Assembly: GCF_000497045.1 (NCBI RefSeq) | Contig: NW_015961953.1 | Location: 372,001-436,000, forward strand | Length of the DNA: 64,000 nt | Direction of reading: 5' to 3' | Source: Kalmanozyma brasiliensis GHG001 | Taxonomy: Eukaryota; Basidiomycota; Ustilaginomycetes; Ustilaginales | In this document: positions 19,320-29,742 of the stretch, in pieces | Numbering within the stretch: position 1 is the first letter of the stretch | Layout of the letters: each line of letters starts with the position of its first letter | Notes under the pieces: generated by a model | Told to the model about the DNA's origin: nothing | The model's input: only the letters and a program-made list of their open reading frames with translations | Databases searched by the model: none | Made by a program: the position numbers and the translations under genes

Positions 19320-20261
19320 CTACAACTCCTCTTGCTCAACGCGATCGTCCTCCGCGGTCCACGCTTCGATTCTCACCCTCGACTCCCTAGCATACTTGAC
19401 GACCTTGTACCGGATCAAATCGTACCTCTCGTAGCTCGGCGCAGCGAACCTTGCTGCCTTGTGGTGCAGCGGTAGCTTGGACGCCTGCAGTGCGGCTGTC
19501 CTACTGGTCCAAATGCACGTGGCAAGATTGGCGCCTGTGCTCGCATTCGGTGCGCCGTACCAGTACATGATCAGGCCGCCCGATCTTGTCGCTTCCTCGT
19601 GCGCCAACCGGTCCGCTTCGTAGAACGAGCTGGATTCCGAGCCGAGTTTGCGCTGTGAGAGAAAGAGTACGCCGTACCAGCTCTGCTTCGAAGAGGACGG
19701 CAAGGCGGGGAGGAGGGACCAGTTGAAAGAGGTGCGCAGGTGCGAGAGCGCGCGGGTGGAGGCGGAGAGGAATGCTGGGCAAGAGTCCAACGAGGAGCTA
19801 GTAGTAAGAGGGTGAGGTGCGGAGTCAAGGTAGCCCGATGCATAGTCGGCCGTTAGGGGGCGAAAGTGGTGTAGAGCGCGCCAGAGATCGATGCTGGTCG
19901 AGTCGAGAAAGGGGAGCCGGGAACGGGTGTAGAGCACATTGGTGCCGCTCTTGACTACATAGTCAAGCTCGCTGGCCGCCTCTTCCGAATCGTCGTCGTC
20001 GTCATCATCGTCGAACTCGAGTGGAAGGCGAGCGAGGATGGGCTTGAGTGAATCGAATTCTGCATTGCGCGGTACCGCGTCGAAAAGGGCCCTGCTTGAG
20101 GAAGAGGAGGGTGAGGCCTCGGCGAGCGAGAAATGCTGCTTGCCTAGGCTGGCGTTGATGCGGTTTCGAGTCGAGGTGCCTGTCGAGCCGGAGACGTAAA
20201 ACGGCGCCGAGTGACGAATGTAGCTCGACGAGCCGGGTACGCTGTCCATGGAAGAACTCAT
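19320..20261 (-). CDS. UPF0643 family protein
   Basis: The gene is a single exon of 313 residues. The variable N-terminus contains an acidic run of eight aspartates (FDDDDDDDDSEE). The C-terminal half carries the blocks of this fungal family of unknown function: SWYGVLFLSQRKLGSESSSF, then YEADRLAHEEATRSGGLIMY, WYGAPN, NLATCIWTSRTAALQASKLP and a final YERYDLIRYKVVKY. The fold looks alpha/beta-barrel-like (stress-responsive dimeric barrel type), which is an inference. No targeting signal is visible. The start at 20259-20261 is the first ATG in frame. Confidence 0.8.
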   Translation of the reverse strand: MSSSMDSVPGSSSYIRHSAPFYVSGSTGTSTRNRINASLGKQHFSLAEASPSSSSSRALFDAVPRNAEFDSLKPILARLPLEFDDDDDDDDSEEAASELDYVVKSGTNVLYTRSRLPFLDSTSIDLWRALHHFRPLTADYASGYLDSAPHPLTTSSSLDSCPAFLSASTRALSHLRTSFNWSLLPALPSSSKQSWYGVLFLSQRKLGSESSSFYEADRLAHEEATRSGGLIMYWYGAPNASTGANLATCIWTSRTAALQASKLPLHHKAARFAAPSYERYDLIRYKVVKYARESRVRIEAWTAEDDRVEQEEL

Positions 20262-22219
20262 GTCTAACCGTCTAGTTTCCAGCTCTGAAGATGGTGGTAG
20301 TCGGACAACTCATCGTGCCACATCATGACCTCAAGGTCAAACACACACACGCATACAGTCAAGGTTCGAGCGGAATGTAGGATGTGTGACACGCAGACTC
20401 AAGGTTGAGCCGGGTGAGCAAGGAAGACGTGATGCACTTGCATCGCTTGCGAATAGCCTCCAGGGTCCAAGCTTCCCCCCACCATCCGCCGCACCTGCGC
20501 ATGACTGTAGCTAATCTCGGCATACGGTACTGGCAGGTAAGGCGCCGAGAGATTCTTCTGTCATCCACGATGTGATGTGTGGAGGAGAGAACACGAGTTC
20601 GGTGTTTGGCGGGGGCGGGAGGGAAGGAAAGGTGACGACGAGCAAGGCGTGCTCATGTTGCCATTCCGCGGCGTTGTTGCGTCAGTCGCCGATCGGGCCT
20701 TGATCTAATCGCGATTGAGTTCAGAAAGTTGACCGACGAAAGGGCAAGACAAACAAGGGTCCAGCGCGTCCGAAAACAAGGCTCGCACGGCGCGGGGTCC
20801 ACGTGAGGCCGCTTCCTCGGCAAAAAGAGCGAATTACCACTGCAGAGGGTGCACTGCCTCCCCAAGAGCTGCACGCCGTAGCTGTGCATACACAGCCCCG
20901 CCCCGTGCAGCTTGGTCGTGCATGCCCCTTTGTAACTGAAATGAGCTTTCGGCATTCTCGATCTGACCACTGCTTTGAGACGTTTGAACAGCTCGATGGA
21001 GTGCGATGCTGACTGAGAAGAGGGATCGAAAGCGAAGCTGTCTGGCAGCGAGCCTTTGTCGTATGCTGCGAGGTTACGCAAGTCGCTTCGGCAGGCGCGA
21101 TGATTTCGCTTCTTTTCTTTCGAGATCATCACAATCGGATCGGTTGCATCTTGTGCAGGTCAGCAAAGACGTCAATGCACCTTGAGAAGGAGCACACGGC
21201 CACAAGCCGGGTGGTGGATGGAAGTCATGCTGTCCCCCTATACACCGCCTTACCGTCCCTTGGCTGCATTTCGAGGGGGCTCTGCGCTCCTGTTCTCCTG
21301 GCCTCGGGGTTGCTGTCTCTTTTGACCCCTTTGTCATGCGAAATTGTTTTTGAGCTTGACACTCTGCAGCAGCTGCACGCCTTGGGCCCGACCCATCGTC
21401 GAAATTCGAATCGACACCCCTTGCGCCGTGTATAAATTGGAAATTTCTGCCCGGATCATGTCGTGCCGCCTTGCTGTGCGGTGCTATGCTATGCTGTGCT
21501 GGCTTGTACGGGCAGTCGATGTCTAAGGCGACTGTGTCTCAAGAAGCGCGGGACCCCTTTGTTGAAGGCTGTCGCTGTCTGCTATGATTGCCGTTGGAGA
21601 GGGCTGGCTGGCAGAAGCTCCAAAGGTCCCCTTTCGGAGCCAAGGCGCGGGCAGTGCGGTTTGCAAGAGGCTGCTGACTGGCATCATCGGAAGCACGCCG
21701 TCAAAACTTGTAGGCTGCGCTGACACTTTCGGAAACGGATCGATTGGCTTGCTACTCTTCTTCACAGTCACACACTCGGATCATCTGCCGTCTCTGTGAT
21801 ACGCAGCATTGTATCGTCGGCTTTGCGAGCTTGAAGAGCAGAAAGCAGCTCAAACCCAGTCCCACGAATTCTTTTTACAGTTTAATCTTTTCTTCCCTTT
21901 TCCCACCAAGAACCTCGAATTGATAACACACGCAACGACTCGGACCTCCCGCAACGCTAGCTCGCTCGGGTTGCCTTTCGACGTCGACATCGTTGCATGC
22001 TTCATCTTTCTCTCCCCACCAATCGATCTCTCTTCTCACTCTCTACAGTCACATTCGCCATCGTCACTTTTGCATCTGCTGCGCCCACTTGCTGCTGCAC
22101 TCGGCCGCTTTTCAGCTTCGAGCCTCGATCCGGCCCGCGTCGCTCTCGCTGCATACACGCATCTTTGCGTCTTACCCACCGCCACACTTCATATCAATCC
22201 CACCTTTTCGAGCGTCAAC
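20262..22219. other. 2-kb intergenic region; promoter side of two divergent genes
   Basis: No supported gene is seen between the UPF0643 start and the next gene. A TATAAAT sequence lies at 21431-21437. A pyrimidine-rich leader-like stretch (about 21870-22215) leads to the ATG at 22220. A G-rich run (GGCGGGGGCGGGAGGG, about 20608-20623) could form a quadruplex. The ATGCTATGCTATGCTGTGCT microrepeat near 21485 is short. Confidence 0.4.
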
Positions 22220-24275
22220 ATGAACGTCGACAACCTCACTGTGAAGCGCAGGTCGCCCAACGCTCTCGTCAAGCGTCAGGAAACGTAAGTTGTCTTTCAT
22301 TTCTCATCCGTATCCCCCTTAGGCTGCTTGCATGCGTCGTGGAAGGCATTGCATTGAGCTGCTGTCGAGGTCGAGTCGCCAATCAAGAGCCCTCCTTGCG
22401 GTCGGACCTGCGCAGCTTCTTGCTCTTGCCATCACCACTTGCCTCCTTCCACCACATCTCGTCCCTTTGACTCCACATCATTAGCCTTCTCGATCGTTGT
22501 CTCCTTCTCCTTGCACATTCACGAGCACCCTGGCTACACCGCTTGGTCGTCACTGCTGCAGTTAGTCAGGGCCCAATCGCGCGACTCGGTGCTCTCAGTG
22601 ATTGCTGCTTCAGCATACTCTGCTGCTTATAGCACTTGCTGGCGTACCTTGGCTCAGCTCTTGATTGCGACGAGCCGGGGACAACCACATCCAGCGCTCT
22701 CCACCATCGCGTGCTCTTCTCGAAGCGACACTCACTGACCATCGACTCTTCATCTTCCAAACACACCCTACTCTTATCATCGACATCGACCGCTCCGATC
22801 AACACATCTCGCCCTGGTCCGTCTCTCACACCATGGCATCGCCACTCGACAATGCTTTGCCGGATCCCAACCCCTCCGACAAATCCACCACTCCCGTCTC
22901 GCCTGCTTCTCCCGATGACGGAAACAAAAACATGGCTGGCGTCGAACGATCGCCTCAATTTCTTCCCTTCCCCGACGAAACTTTCTCTGGCTTCGACGAT
23001 GCTACTACTGCCGATACCACGTCTTCTACTCGCACCAGAGACACCGCCCTGACCACCAGAACCAGCGCCACCTCAACTAGCACCTCGACCACCTCTACTT
23101 CTACCACACCTACTTCCACCAGCACCTCAACCGCTCCCACAACCACCGCCTCCTCCACAACAGAGGCTAGCCCCACCACCACCTCCACCACTCCAACCTC
23201 GACCACTGCCGCATCCACACAGACCACTCCCACCTCTTCTAGCATCCCCACTTCAAGTACCGCTCCCACCTCTTCCTTTTCCCAACCGGTCGTCGTTGTC
23301 ACCTACACAACCACTGACGGCAATGGCGCTGTCGTCACGGGTCTCAGCAGCTCGGCCAACCCCTCTGCTACTGGCAGCAGCTCGAGCTCCGGTTCCGGTA
23401 GCGGGTCCAACGCCAACCTTGGCGCCATCATCGGTGGTGTCGCAGGTGGTGTAGCTGGTCTTATCATTCTCATCTGGCTAATTCTGCTGCCATTGCGCAA
23501 GCGTGCCAAGAAGCAGAAGGAGGTCGAATGGCTCACGTTCGGTCAGGAGAATGACCATGTCAACGACAACAGCGCCGAGGCTGTCTACGGTCGTGGAGCA
23601 GGCGGCAGCGGCGAGGGCAAGGGCGGCAGTGTCGCCAACGTCAACGAGATCCAGATGGATGACATGGCGCATGAGATGTCGCAGCAGCCTTACCCCTACC
23701 AGAATGTCGACAACGGTGCTGCCTGGGGCGCAGCCGGTGCAGGTGCTGCTGCTGCCGGAGCCTACGCTCACCACGACGCATACGCACAGCACCAGCAGGA
23801 CGGCTATGACCCCTACTACGCTCAACAGCAGCAGGCTTACGGTGGCGAACAGTACCACCAGCAGTACGCCATGCAGTCTCAGCAGGGCTGGGCGGGTCAG
23901 CAGGGCGGCGCCTACCCTCAAGGCGAAGCTTGGGGTGCTGCCCCTAGCTACACCAGCCCCACTCCGTCACAGGCGCATGGGCAGGGCCTGCAGCACAACT
24001 TGTCGATAGGATCCACCCGCGTCGGCGATGCTAGTGGTGTCGCCAAGGGATCGCAGGACGGACAGGCTGCTGGCAGCCAGTACGGTGGCTACCCATCGCC
24101 ACCGCTCGGCGCCCAGTCGCCCCAGCACTACCCTCAGCAGTATCAGGGCCACGCTGCCGCGCCCTCGCCGCCGATGCAGGCCCAGTACTACCAGGGCCAC
24201 CACGACCAGGATCAGGTGAATCAGCACACGGGCAACGGCGGTAACGCAGGCGGCCTGCACCTTGCCAATCCCTGA
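22220..24275 (+). CDS. Mucin-like single-pass membrane protein (Mid2/WSC-sensor type); first exon uncertain
   Basis: Two gene models fit. Model A starts at ATG 22220 (MNVDNLTVKRRSPNALVKRQ), uses the GTAAGT donor at 22285 and joins an acceptor at 23038 or 23059, both in the right phase; the first gives 433 residues. Model B starts at ATG 22833 (MASPLDNALPDPNPSD), unspliced, with 480 residues. Both share a Thr/Ser-rich mucin-like ectodomain of about 80 residues, a VVVVTYTTTDGNGAVVTG motif, a transmembrane segment (AIIGGVAGGVAGLIILIWLI) with a following RKRAKKQK stop-transfer, and a Gln/Tyr/Gly-rich cytoplasmic tail. This layout matches cell-wall stress sensors, but no classical signal peptide is seen in either model. 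The sensor role is inferred. It is convergent with prefoldin 4. Confidence 0.62.
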
Positions 24276-24564
24276 TCTCTAGCATGCATTCTCGTCCTCT
24301 CGTATAGATCCCGGTTCCATTCTGTCATCTTCACGCTGTGCGCTTGCTTGATATGGTGCCTGTCTCTTCATCATCGACCCTGTCTGGCTGATCCGTTGCA
24401 AATTGACACGTTCATTCGAAATCTTGCTTGCACGCGATTTGCGACTGACTGCTGCGAAAGCCCATGAGCGCCGTTGAGGCCCTGAAGAGAAAGCTTGAAT
24501 GAAGATTGGAGGTACAAGTACAAGTGGCTGCGAGACTGGAAGCACAGAACGGTCCTACGACGTC

Positions 24565-25124
24565 TTAATCTCGTTCGAGGTCTGAACGAACGATAAGAGG
24601 GATCATCAAAAGAAGTTAGCACATGCCCCATCTTCCTTCTCTCCTGCTGTGTAACTTACTGATGTTGTCGCCGAACTTGGCGTAGAGCTTAACCTTGAGG
24701 CTCTTCATTTCGTCCTCGAAGCCATCGAGCCTGCCCTGCAGCCCTTCGATCTCTTCATCTGCCTGCTGCTGTTCCTTCTCCAATCTCTCCATGGCCTCCG
24801 CGTGAGGGAGCGAGACGAACGTGTCGGCAATCTTGTACAGCACTGCCTCATCCTCGTCCGCCAACTCGAGCTCCATTGACAGATCGTCCAAAGCTTCCCG
24901 CTCTTCTTTGCGCACACGCAGGTCTTCCGCGACGTCCGAGAAGGTCGAGTTGAGCCGCGAGAATGCGTTGATCGACTGCTGGTCCTCCCAGGTGACCTCG
25001 ATTTCGTTGGCTTCTTCTTCGGAGAGCTGGCGGTCGAGGGCGGTTCGCAGTGTGGAATGAGCAAAAAGGGTCAGTGAGAGGCCACAATGGCTGAGACAGG
25101 CTCTGGCGAGCTTACCATGCGCAT
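24565..25124 (-). CDS. PFD4: Prefoldin subunit 4
   Basis: Three exons on the minus strand (25116-25124, 24660-25026, 24565-24581) give 130 residues, the normal length of this subunit. The start exon is only nine bases (Met-Arg-Met), followed by GTAAGC. The second intron has a GTAAGT donor and a CTAAC branch and restores the family C-terminus KFGDNINLERD. Conserved blocks are EVTWEDQQSINAFSRLNS, the LYKIADTFVSLPHAEAME hairpin and LKVKLYAKFGDNI, flanked by two coiled-coil helices. Prefoldin is a hexameric chaperone that hands nascent actin and tubulin to CCT. The start lies 210 bp from the divergent ALG1 start, so the two genes share a short promoter region. Confidence 0.93.
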
Positions 25125-25334
25125 CTTGGGCAATTGTGCTGTGAGACCGTCCAGGAGATGATGATTTGCACGACACAAGGTGGTGATGAGAAGAAAGCTG
25201 TCACGAGTCAAAAATCGCGCGGCGCACGTCAAAAATTCCCAAGCGGGCTCGTGCGGAGAGAGACCAACACTTCTGCGCAACACTCTCTCGTCCTCACCAT
25301 CACCACCTACCTCACGCGATGCAACCTCCCTAGA

Positions 25335-27389
25335 ATGCTCCTCTGGCTGCTCCTGCTCGCGTTCTGCGCAGCGCTCATTCCGCTCATAGCTCTGCTCTGT
25401 CTCTGCATCTACATCTCGGCCTACCGCACCTGCACGCGTTCTCACACCTCGCCATGTCTGGGTCGGTCCGCGGCAGTCGTCGTTCTGGGCGACATCGGTC
25501 GCAGTCCACGCATGTGCTTTCACGTCGAATCGCTCGCCAATGATGGCTGGAAGGTCGCTATCGTTGGCTACCCCGGTTCGTCCCTCCCAGCCCCATTGCA
25601 ACGCTCCTCCGTCAAGCAGCATCACCTTCGCAGCCCACCCTCGTGGATATCCCGATTGCCAAGGAAGGCCTTCGTCGCGGTGGCACCGTTCAAGCTCATC
25701 CTACAGGCCATATCGTTGTTCTGGGAGCTGACGACGCAGGTACATCCGCCACCGGAAGTTGTCCTGGTCCAAACACCGCCTGCTTTGCCGACGCTGCTGG
25801 TGGTGAAAGCGGCTGCGGCGCTGGTGAAAGCGAGAGTCGTGATCGATTGGCACAACCTCGCGTACACGATCCTAGCGCTACGACTGGGGGCGAAGAGCAG
25901 GCTGGTGCGCCTAGCAGAAAGACTGGAGCGATGGAGTGGGAGGGACGCGTACGCCCACCTCTTCGTGACCGAGGCGATGAAGAATCATCTTTCGCTCAGT
26001 TGGGGGTTGCGGGGAGAGAAGAGGGTGTTGCACGACCGACCGCCGGGGCATTTTAGACGAGCGACGGTGGACGAGACGCACAAGCTGTGGTGCAAGCTCC
26101 TGCCGGATATGCAACCGAGGATAGGCGACGACTGGTTGCCGGAGCACGCACTGCCCGAGACAACACCTTTTACGCAACGCACAGCTGAGTGTGTGCGGTG
26201 GAGGGAGGACAGAACGGCCCTGGTGGTGAGCAGTACCTCCTGGACGGCCGACGAGGACTTTGGTCTCCTACTCCGTGCAGCACGTCTGTACGAGTTTCGC
26301 GCTCGCGCCCTTGCCGAAGGCGGACACTCACGAAGCAGTACCAACGACAATCTCTCGCCCATCTCCCCGCTCGAATCGGACCCGATACGACTGTCCAAAG
26401 AACGCCGCCGACCGTCCTTCGGCACCCTCCGCACGACCACTCTTCCGCACACCCCAGCGACGTCGCTACCGAAAGTGCTGATCGTCGTCACTGGAAAGGG
26501 TGAGTTGAAAGCGCAATACCTCCGCGAAATCGCCACGTTGGAGCGCAACGAAGCATGGCGTTTCGTCCGTATCCGAACTGCGTGGCTCGAAACCGCCGAC
26601 TATCCCTTGCTCCTTGGAAGTGCCGACTTGGGCGTGTCGCTGCATACGAGCAGTAGCGGCTTGGATCTGCCCATGAAGGTGGTGGATATGCTTGGGTGTG
26701 CTCTGCCGGTGTGTGCGCTCGACTTTGCGTGTCTCGACGAGCTCGTTCGGGATGGCTACAACGGTGGCGTGTTCCGGGATGAGGGAGGATTGATGCGATT
26801 GTGGGAGAGTCTGCTTTCCACGCATCCGGGCGAGAACTGGTTGGTCCGAGGAGGAGGGTTGGAGAGACCGTTCGATGCGCATGGGCAGAGTGGGGCAGGC
26901 ACACCCATGTCACCCAATCCAAGCATGACACTGCTCCACAGTCCGGGATTGCACAAGGGCGAGAGAAGGGGGAGGGCGACCTGGGCGGGAAATTGGAAGC
27001 ACGTCATGCGACCTATACTCAATCCGAAGACGCACGCGGACGGCGAGGAGGAGACGGCTGTCGATGCCCATCTTTCGCGCAGCTCAGCGTTGAACCTCAA
27101 CACCAGTCTGGGAGGGATCCTTCAACGACGCGCCAAAGGGTACACGCAGACAGCCGACGATGACGGTAGCGGCGAAGTTGGGCAGGAAGGCGTAGACGGA
27201 GCCAAGGGCAAGGGCGGATTCGGCTTCGTCTCCCAACCAGCGCTGACGACGGGCGGCGAGACGAGAGACGGCCTGCGCCAACGCAAGTCGGTCAGCAAGC
27301 CCAATTCTTCGCTCCTCGATCTCGACGACGAGGAAGGCAAAGAGGACGCCATTCCCGCGATTCAGGTGTCGCGACCTGCACCATCCTAG
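25335..27389 (+). CDS. ALG1: Chitobiosyldiphosphodolichol beta-mannosyltransferase (ALG1)
   Basis: The start is at ATG 25335, directly before the N-terminal membrane anchor (MLLWLLLLAFCAALIPLIAL). The product is 684 residues, longer than usual. Family blocks are VVLGDIGRSPRMCFHVESLA near the N-terminus, VVIDWHNLAYTILAL, VVSSTSWTADEDFGLLL, and SADLGVSLHTSSSGLDLPMK followed by VVDMLGCALPVCALDFACLD. The enzyme adds the first mannose to GlcNAc2-PP-dolichol on the cytosolic face of the ER. Two differences from typical ALG1 are visible. One is a Ser/Pro-rich insert of about 45 residues in the middle of the protein. The other is roughly 125 extra disordered residues after the usual end at TWAGNWKHVMRPIL (from residue 549). 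The minus-strand neighbour is prefoldin 4. Confidence 0.92.
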   Translation: MLLWLLLLAFCAALIPLIALLCLCIYISAYRTCTRSHTSPCLGRSAAVVVLGDIGRSPRMCFHVESLANDGWKVAIVGYPGSSLPAPLQRSSVKQHHLRSPPSWISRLPRKAFVAVAPFKLILQAISLFWELTTQVHPPPEVVLVQTPPALPTLLVVKAAAALVKARVVIDWHNLAYTILALRLGAKSRLVRLAERLERWSGRDAYAHLFVTEAMKNHLSLSWGLRGEKRVLHDRPPGHFRRATVDETHKLWCKLLPDMQPRIGDDWLPEHALPETTPFTQRTAECVRWREDRTALVVSSTSWTADEDFGLLLRAARLYEFRARALAEGGHSRSSTNDNLSPISPLESDPIRLSKERRRPSFGTLRTTTLPHTPATSLPKVLIVVTGKGELKAQYLREIATLERNEAWRFVRIRTAWLETADYPLLLGSADLGVSLHTSSSGLDLPMKVVDMLGCALPVCALDFACLDELVRDGYNGGVFRDEGGLMRLWESLLSTHPGENWLVRGGGLERPFDAHGQSGAGTPMSPNPSMTLLHSPGLHKGERRGRATWAGNWKHVMRPILNPKTHADGEEETAVDAHLSRSSALNLNTSLGGILQRRAKGYTQTADDDGSGEVGQEGVDGAKGKGGFGFVSQPALTTGGETRDGLRQRKSVSKPNSSLLDLDDEEGKEDAIPAIQVSRPAPS

Positions 27390-27547
27390 CCTAGACTTTC
27401 AATGTGAGACTGATGCACACGGAGAGCAGTGTGACCGAGGGTGTGGCTCACCATCCAAGAGAACACCGAGAACGAAGTAGAAAGAGGTATCGACCATAGC
27501 TGGTTTCAACTGGATCCAATGTACTGATGCACTGAATGCACATCTAA

Positions 27548-27667
27548 GGCGCTTTGGCGGAGTGGTTATCGCGTGGCACTAGAATTTCGCATTCTAGAGT
27601 ATCTTCCTACTCAACAAAACAAATGCCATTCCCTCTGGGAGCATAGGTTCAAATCCTGTAGGCGTCG
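27548..27667 (+). tRNA. tRNA-Ser(AGA) with a 38-nt intron
   Basis: Full cloverleaf: the acceptor strand 27548-27554 pairs with 27660-27666, including two G-U pairs. The D stem is 27557-27559/27570-27572. The anticodon stem is TGGCA at 27574-27578 with TGCCA at 27624-27628. The anticodon AGA is at 27581-27583. The intron is 27585-27622, one base after the anticodon as in nuclear tRNAs. The long variable arm pairs CCC with GGG, which marks a type II tRNA. The T arm is 27643-27659 with loop TTCAAAT, and the discriminator is G27667, the serine identity base. A TTCC-TTTTT run just downstream is a pol III terminator. The D arm holds an A-box-like AGTGGTTATCG. Confidence 0.93.
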
Positions 27668-27960
27668 TTCCTTTTTGTGCGCATCACTTTTTGCACCTCA
27701 CCACCGTCTTCTTTTACCCTCTTCCTTATTCATTCTGCAAACAAGGCCTCTGAAACGATCGGGTGGTGAGTGTAGATAGCGAAGGAGGAAGGAGAGAGTG
27801 GGGTGAACTGGGAGTGAACAGGTTGGGCCTCGGCGAATTCTTTTGGTTTGCCGCGCAGATCCCAGCGGCTGGACCCTGAATCGGCCGTCAGCGGTGCAGG
27901 GTGGCAAGAAGAACTCAGCTGCCTCCACAAGGCTACTCATCACCATCACTCTTCATCAGC

Positions 27961-29742
27961 ATGGCGTCGTCCTCATCAACGCGGCTCACACGGACACTCC
28001 TGTCGCCGCGCTGGGCGCAGACGCGATGGCTGTGCAACTCGACCGCTCGGCACGACTCGTCCTCGCGCCAGCCACCGAGTCACGCTGAAGGCGGTTTGAC
28101 AGGATCGGACAAGCTCCTCGCGGACGCGCTTCGGTTGGAGGCAGAAGAAGAAGCGGCGCTATCCAAAACTTCGCGGCAGCCCGATCCCAACGATCCAATA
28201 TGGACCGGCGAAGAGCGTGTACAGGATACAGTCCTGCGTATGGTCATGGACAAGTACAAACCTCTTCGTATCCCGCGTGCTTCCGATGAGGGCAATGCCG
28301 CGGATGAAAAGATCAAGAACGGCATTCAAACCCCCTCCACCCCATTCACCGAATCCACCACTGGTGACGACGAAGAGACGTTTCGGATGTACCTCCCACC
28401 GGGAAAGGCAGGTGCACACGAAGACGGTCGGAAACTACCCAAAACGCCCAACGCCAAACCGTGGCGCGCAGTCTACGTTCGACCCGCCCACCTACTCGGT
28501 GGGAACGCGGAAGAGGAGTTCAAACCGAGCATCTACTATGGGCAATTCATCAAGAGTCACAACTCGGATGTGAGGGGGAAGCTCCAAGCTGCTGGGGTCA
28601 ACGTGGGGGTGATGGACGATCCGAAGAAGTTGAGTGCCTTGCGACAGGGGTTGAAGGTTGCCGAGCGACGAGGGAAGTTGTTGCGTGCACGGGAGAGCGT
28701 GCTGGACTACCAACTGCGATCTTCCTCGTCACCCTCCTCTTCGGACCCCGACGACCACACTGATCAAGCGCAAGAATTGAAGGGTGACGAACTTTCCGAT
28801 ACGAACCGCAACCTCCAGTTGCAACTAGGTCACGCCCAGGGATGGGATAGCGTCATCGAACGCCGTATCAAGGCCGCCCTCGACTCTGGTGCGTTCAAGG
28901 AAAACAAACTTCGGGGTAAACCCATCCAGCGCGATATGGAGGAGAAGAACCCCTTCCTAGCGAGGGAGGAGTACTTTATGAATCGCATCGTCAAACGTCA
29001 AGGTGCGGCGCCACCGTGGGTCGAGTTGAACATGGAGTTGGAAACCGAGCTGGCTGGGTGGCGAGGGAGATTCGATGAAGGATGGGTACGAAGGGCGTCT
29101 AGGATGATCATCACTTCGTCGCTCCGGGATGGATTGGAACCACTACCACTCACTTCTCACTCTGCGGAGGCGATACCGCCAGCGAGGACCACGGGAGAAG
29201 CACGTCTGGTCGAGGTGGCGACAAGATATCGCGACGCAGAGTGGGAAACCCGCGAACGAAGCTATCACGCACACGAGGTGAAACGGCTCAACGACCTGGT
29301 GCGGAGACACAACCATCTAGCGCCTTTCACGGCGAGAAAGGGGCTGATGGTGCTCGACGTCGAACTGGCGGCCATGTACAAGAGGACGCTGCCGAAGCTC
29401 GTGTATGAGGTGTCGCGGTTGTTGACGCAGCAGACGACGGGGGAGGGGGCGAGGAAGGAGGGTTGGGATGCAGGTGTGGAGCGTGGCGGCGTGGTTAGCT
29501 ACGATATGTGGGGGAGGGAGGTCAGGCAGGATGCGGGGAAGATTGAAGCGAAAGAGAGGGAGAGGTGGTTGGATGGGTGGCTCGGAAACGGTGTGAGTGG
29601 GGGCGGAGAAGCGAAGGCGGGGGAGGGTGGGGAGGCGAGGTCGGGAGACGCGGGGAGGGACGAAGGCGTGCAGAAGCTAGGGCTGGTCGAGGCGATACAG
29701 AAGAGTTTGGCGTGGGCGAGGGAGCGTCTGGTTCGTGCTTGA
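27961..29742 (+). CDS. DUF1992 / DNAJC28-like conserved-domain protein, mitochondrial-type N-terminus
   Basis: The start is at ATG 27961. The upstream extension of the frame would begin with GTG and lacks support. The product is 593 residues. The N-terminus is Arg/Ser/Thr-rich and lacks acidic residues for about 35 residues (MASSSSTRLTRTLLSPRW), as in a mitochondrial presequence. The conserved DUF1992 block lies in the middle: VIERRIKAALDSGAFKENKL, then RGKPIQRD, NPFLAREEYFMNRIVKRQGA and PPWVELNMELETEL. In animals this domain occurs in DNAJC28 together with a J domain. No HPD motif or J domain is visible here. Further conserved helices follow, around VKRLNDLVRRHNHLAPFTAR. The molecular function is unknown. 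It lies about 290 bp downstream of the tRNA gene. Confidence 0.82.
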   Translation: MASSSSTRLTRTLLSPRWAQTRWLCNSTARHDSSSRQPPSHAEGGLTGSDKLLADALRLEAEEEAALSKTSRQPDPNDPIWTGEERVQDTVLRMVMDKYKPLRIPRASDEGNAADEKIKNGIQTPSTPFTESTTGDDEETFRMYLPPGKAGAHEDGRKLPKTPNAKPWRAVYVRPAHLLGGNAEEEFKPSIYYGQFIKSHNSDVRGKLQAAGVNVGVMDDPKKLSALRQGLKVAERRGKLLRARESVLDYQLRSSSSPSSSDPDDHTDQAQELKGDELSDTNRNLQLQLGHAQGWDSVIERRIKAALDSGAFKENKLRGKPIQRDMEEKNPFLAREEYFMNRIVKRQGAAPPWVELNMELETELAGWRGRFDEGWVRRASRMIITSSLRDGLEPLPLTSHSAEAIPPARTTGEARLVEVATRYRDAEWETRERSYHAHEVKRLNDLVRRHNHLAPFTARKGLMVLDVELAAMYKRTLPKLVYEVSRLLTQQTTGEGARKEGWDAGVERGGVVSYDMWGREVRQDAGKIEAKERERWLDGWLGNGVSGGGEAKAGEGGEARSGDAGRDEGVQKLGLVEAIQKSLAWARERLVRA

